7,365 bases of DNA from CBCPMX01 sp965120355 (GTDB lineage Bacteria > Bacillota > Clostridia > Oscillospirales > Oscillospiraceae): positions 1 through 7,365 of the forward strand of contig CBCPMX010000133.1 in assembly GCA_965120355.1 (NCBI GenBank). Reading direction: 5' to 3'. Shown here piece by piece: positions 5,865 to 7,365 of this stretch (position 1 is the first letter of the stretch; every line of letters begins with the position of its first letter). Under the pieces are notes generated by a model. It was not told the DNA's origin and ran no database searches. It worked only from the letters and a program-made list of their open reading frames with translations. The translations under genes and the position numbers were made by a program.

Positions 5865-5892
5865 TTGATGACGTACGTCATTTCGCTATAAA
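5865..5892 (+). promoter_or_regulatory. Promoter of the AttH/CrtC-like gene with overlapping operator
   Basis: TTGATG (5865-5870), a 16-nt spacer and TATAAA (5887-5892) form a reasonable sigma-A promoter. The predicted start near 5899 leaves a short leader containing AAAGGAG (5901-5907). The perfect 14-bp palindrome ATGACGTACGTCAT (5868-5881) covers the end of the -35 and most of the spacer, a classic place for a repressor dimer. No regulator gene is visible in the window. Confidence 0.55.
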
Positions 5893-5915
5893 TAATAAAT
5901 AAAGGAGCGTTTCCT

Positions 5916-7016
5916 ATGAAAATCAAGGATCCCAGGGTCACATTGGCCGATGAAGCAAGAAACGGCGTGGAAGAAGAGGTCAGGAGCGGGTTTTTGGACT
6001 GGCTGTATGAGTGCAATGTGGAGGGCGACGACGGCGAGCTGTACGCCCTGGGGGGCTCCATTTTGTCCATGAATCTGGAGAAAATGGACCTGGTCACCAT
6101 CTGTATGGCGAAGGGTAAGGGCCATGTCCGCCAGCTTCCCAGCTCCATTTATAAGGTGGCGGAATATCCCGGGGCCGTGTTCAACAAAATGATCCGCAAT
6201 CCCCAAGGGACCATGCAGATTGAAAAGCGGGAACACAGCGTTCTGGTGTCCTGCGGCCCCGAATACAGCGTGGAGTGCTTTGACGACGGCCGGTGGCACA
6301 TCCAGACCGATTCCATGGACGGCGAATATAAGGCGGACCTGTGGCACCGGGCCCATGGCTATCCCCTCTGGTACGGCAGGGAGAAGCCATCTTATCTGAC
6401 CCAGCACTCCATCACCTACGGCTATAACTGGTCCGGCGACGTGGACGGTGAATTTACCTATCAGGGCAAGACCGTCAAGGTCAAGGGAACTGGCCAGCGG
6501 GGGCGCTATGTGGCCGTGGATTCCTCCGCTGCGGAGCTGGGCGGCTGGGAGGATTGGGGGTATATCACGTTCAATGAACTGCACTCCTCCATGTACGACA
6601 TGCGCCTGGGCATGAAGGATTTCGCCATTTATGATCTGGAGAATGACCGGTATTATCCCGAAGGCAGGATGACCATCACCCATGAGGACTGGGCCTTCAT
6701 GCGGGAACTGGACGGCTTTGTGCCCACCTGGTACAACATCAAGATCGAAGTGGAGGACGGTGTGTACGAGGTCCGCGCCCATGTGTGCAACGCCCGCACC
6801 TGGGGCGTTACCTTCCAGGTTCCCGATAATCCGGTGGGCACCTTGATTTTCGACTATGTTGAGGGGACGTTCACATATCACGATGGGATCGTCAGAACAC
6901 TGACCGGAGGCCGGGGCACCATGTCCATCCGGCAGTGGCATGCGTATCCCAGCATCCTGCCCCGTGAGCTGTACAGCGACGAGGCGAAAACAGGTGAGAA
7001 GTTTGAAACGCTGTAA
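5916..7016 (+). CDS. Putative lipocalin-like AttH/CrtC-family protein
   Basis: This 366-residue protein has a good ribosome binding site (AAAGGAG, 8 nt before the ATG). It has no signal peptide, membrane span or cysteine cluster. The N-terminal part (FLDWLYECNVEGDDGELYALGGS, in two parts at 26-38 and 39-48) and a central part (VKVKGTGQRGRY, then WEDWGYITFNELHSSMYDM at 211-229) resemble the two lipocalin-like halves of the AttH/CrtC (hydroxyneurosporene synthase-like) family. In that family a WYFDG-type strand and a V-G-rich strand before W-W-F phrases recur. Many Trp, Tyr and Gly residues and alternating strands fit a beta-barrel. Family members bind or modify hydrophobic isoprenoid-like ligands, and a few are enzymes. 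The match is by eye and weak, so 'conserved beta-rich protein of unknown function' is a fair alternative. It is probably controlled by the operator at 5868-5881. A 26-codon gene follows after 160 bp. Confidence 0.45.
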   Translation: MKIKDPRVTLADEARNGVEEEVRSGFLDWLYECNVEGDDGELYALGGSILSMNLEKMDLVTICMAKGKGHVRQLPSSIYKVAEYPGAVFNKMIRNPQGTMQIEKREHSVLVSCGPEYSVECFDDGRWHIQTDSMDGEYKADLWHRAHGYPLWYGREKPSYLTQHSITYGYNWSGDVDGEFTYQGKTVKVKGTGQRGRYVAVDSSAAELGGWEDWGYITFNELHSSMYDMRLGMKDFAIYDLENDRYYPEGRMTITHEDWAFMRELDGFVPTWYNIKIEVEDGVYEVRAHVCNARTWGVTFQVPDNPVGTLIFDYVEGTFTYHDGIVRTLTGGRGTMSIRQWHAYPSILPRELYSDEAKTGEKFETL

Positions 7017-7035
7017 ACTTGGACCTGTGAAGCCG

Positions 7036-7075
7036 CCGCAGCCGATATAGAGGAAGAAGACGCTTTTGGCTGCGG
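7036..7075 (+). repeat. Inverted repeat downstream of the AttH/CrtC-like gene
   Basis: CCGCAGCC (7036-7043) pairs perfectly with GGCTGCGG (7068-7075) around a 24-nt loop. A G-U and a C-G pair can extend it outward. There is no T run, so a role in mRNA stability or attenuation before the small peptide gene is more likely than termination. Confidence 0.45.
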
Positions 7076-7130
7076 TGCCGCAATTGTGTGTGAAAACAGG
7101 CGCAGAGCGGCCTGGTAAGATTTGCAGGCA

Positions 7131-7145
7131 CCCGGAGCTGCCGGG
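7131..7145 (+). repeat. Small hairpin upstream of the 26-codon gene
   Basis: CCCGG (7131-7135), loop AGCTG, and CCGGG (7141-7145) form a 5-bp stem ending 15 nt before the AAGGAGGAG ribosome binding site of the small peptide gene. Confidence 0.35.
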
Positions 7146-7176
7146 ATGGAATAATAACATAAGGAGGAGAACACAT

Positions 7177-7257
7177 ATGGGTAAAGTCATTGCCGTGATT
7201 GTGGTGGTTGTCGTTGTCGTTGCAATAGTTGCTGTTGTTTTAAAGAAAAAGAAATAA
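7177..7257 (+). CDS. 26-residue single-span Val-rich membrane peptide
   Basis: The ATG at 7177 follows an excellent AAGGAGGAG site (7161-7169) at 7 nt; the frame ends with TAA 7255-7257. The frame is open further upstream, but only this start has a ribosome binding site. The product is MGK, then 19 uncharged residues (4-22; 12 Val, 3 Ile, 3 Ala, 1 Leu, including seven Val in a row), then KKKK. This is an ideal single transmembrane helix, with the Lys tail likely cytosolic. A strong hairpin follows within 10 bp, as expected for a compact gene. Function is unknown: small membrane regulator or subunit, antimicrobial-like peptide, and type I toxin-like peptide are all possible. No antisense RNA gene is evident. 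Confidence 0.7.
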   Translation: MGKVIAVIVVVVVVVAIVAVVLKKKK

Positions 7258-7263
7258 TGGTTG

Positions 7264-7301
7264 AAGGGCCTGCCTGTGGAGCGTACACAGGCAGGCCCTT
7301 T
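7264..7301 (+). terminator. Strong hairpin terminator after the small peptide gene
   Basis: AAGGGCCTGCCTGTG (7264-7278) pairs perfectly over 15 bp with CACAGGCAGGCCCTT (7286-7300) around a 7-nt loop. Only a short TTT follows, so the U tract is weak, but the position 7 bp after a stop codon and the stem strength support a transcription end. Confidence 0.75.
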
Positions 7302-7330
7302 GCCATAACTGTCAGCGCCAATGATAAAAT
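7300..7330 (+). promoter_or_regulatory. Weak promoter candidate at the window end
   Basis: TTGCCA (7300-7305) lies 19 nt before TAAAAT (7325-7330), or 17 nt before GATAAA (7323-7328). It would drive a gene beyond the window. The -35 overlaps the end of the terminator hairpin. The match is poor. Confidence 0.2.
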
Positions 7331-7365
7331 GTAAGAAAACGGCGAGAAAAAAATGTAGGTTTGTG

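Larger units (their letters stand above)
5417..5915. other. Long intergenic region with homopolymer inverted repeat and control sites
   Basis: This 499-bp stretch has no confident gene. From left to right it holds a short reverse-strand coding-like segment (5417-5477), the G22/C19 inverted repeat (5512-5621), a terminator-like hairpin (5633-5655), a perfect GC hairpin (5702-5718), a TATAAT box followed by a foldable segment (5772-5828), and the promoter/operator of the downstream gene (5865-5892). Confidence 0.7.

Noticed and set aside
5886..7190. 434-codon reverse-strand open frame covering the AttH/CrtC-like gene
   Set aside because: The composition is rich in His, Gly, Pro and Ile, as expected of an antisense shadow. 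The + frame has a proper ribosome binding site, promoter and family-like phrases.

Overview
The window looks like chromosome from an anaerobic gut-type Firmicute. A Clostridia/Oscillospiraceae-like organism is the best guess. The grounds are moderately high GC in the genes, strong AGGAGG-type ribosome binding sites, and an Fe-S/flavin 'old yellow enzyme' reductase next to a lactobacillus-type tannase. This placement is inference; no marker gene is present. All confident genes lie on the + strand.

Region 1 (1-3330) is a probable two-gene catabolic operon. It holds the 3' part of a flavin/Fe-S/FAD ene-reductase (2-1759, cut by the window edge) and, 41 bp later, a complete alpha/beta-hydrolase of the bacterial tannase family (1801-3330). 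From memory of the Lactiplantibacillus plantarum tannase, the catalytic triad and the three residues that hold the galloyl group are all present at matching spacings. Both enzymes carry a collagen-like Gly/Pro-rich tract. In the tannase it is a 36-residue insert built from a 21-bp DNA repeat. Pro-rich proteins are well-known tannin binders, so a tannin-binding or co-scaffolding role is the most interesting idea in the window, but it is only a hypothesis.

Region 2 (3331-4045) has no confident gene. It holds small open frames that look like remnants, then a good promoter (3812-3840) and a roughly 200-nt leader in front of mgtE. The leader can form two mutually exclusive helices, and it contains a 55-codon frame whose stop codon lies inside the mgtE Shine-Dalgarno. 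It does not match the Mg2+ M-box as I know it.

Region 3 (4046-5416) is a complete MgtE magnesium channel/transporter.

Region 4 (5417-5915) is intergenic. It contains a striking inverted repeat made of a 22-nt G run and a 19-nt C run (5512-5621), a terminator-like hairpin, a second GC hairpin, a foldable segment behind a TATAAT box, and a promoter (5865-5892) overlapped by a perfect 14-bp palindrome that is a probable operator.

Region 5 (5916-7301) holds a 366-residue protein that weakly resembles the lipocalin-like AttH/CrtC family, and a 26-codon gene for a Val-rich single-span membrane peptide with a Lys4 tail. A strong 15-bp hairpin closes this unit. The last 64 bases hold at most a weak promoter candidate.

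The reductase and tannase probably act together on plant phenolics (inference). mgtE and the AttH/CrtC-like unit appear to be separately transcribed.
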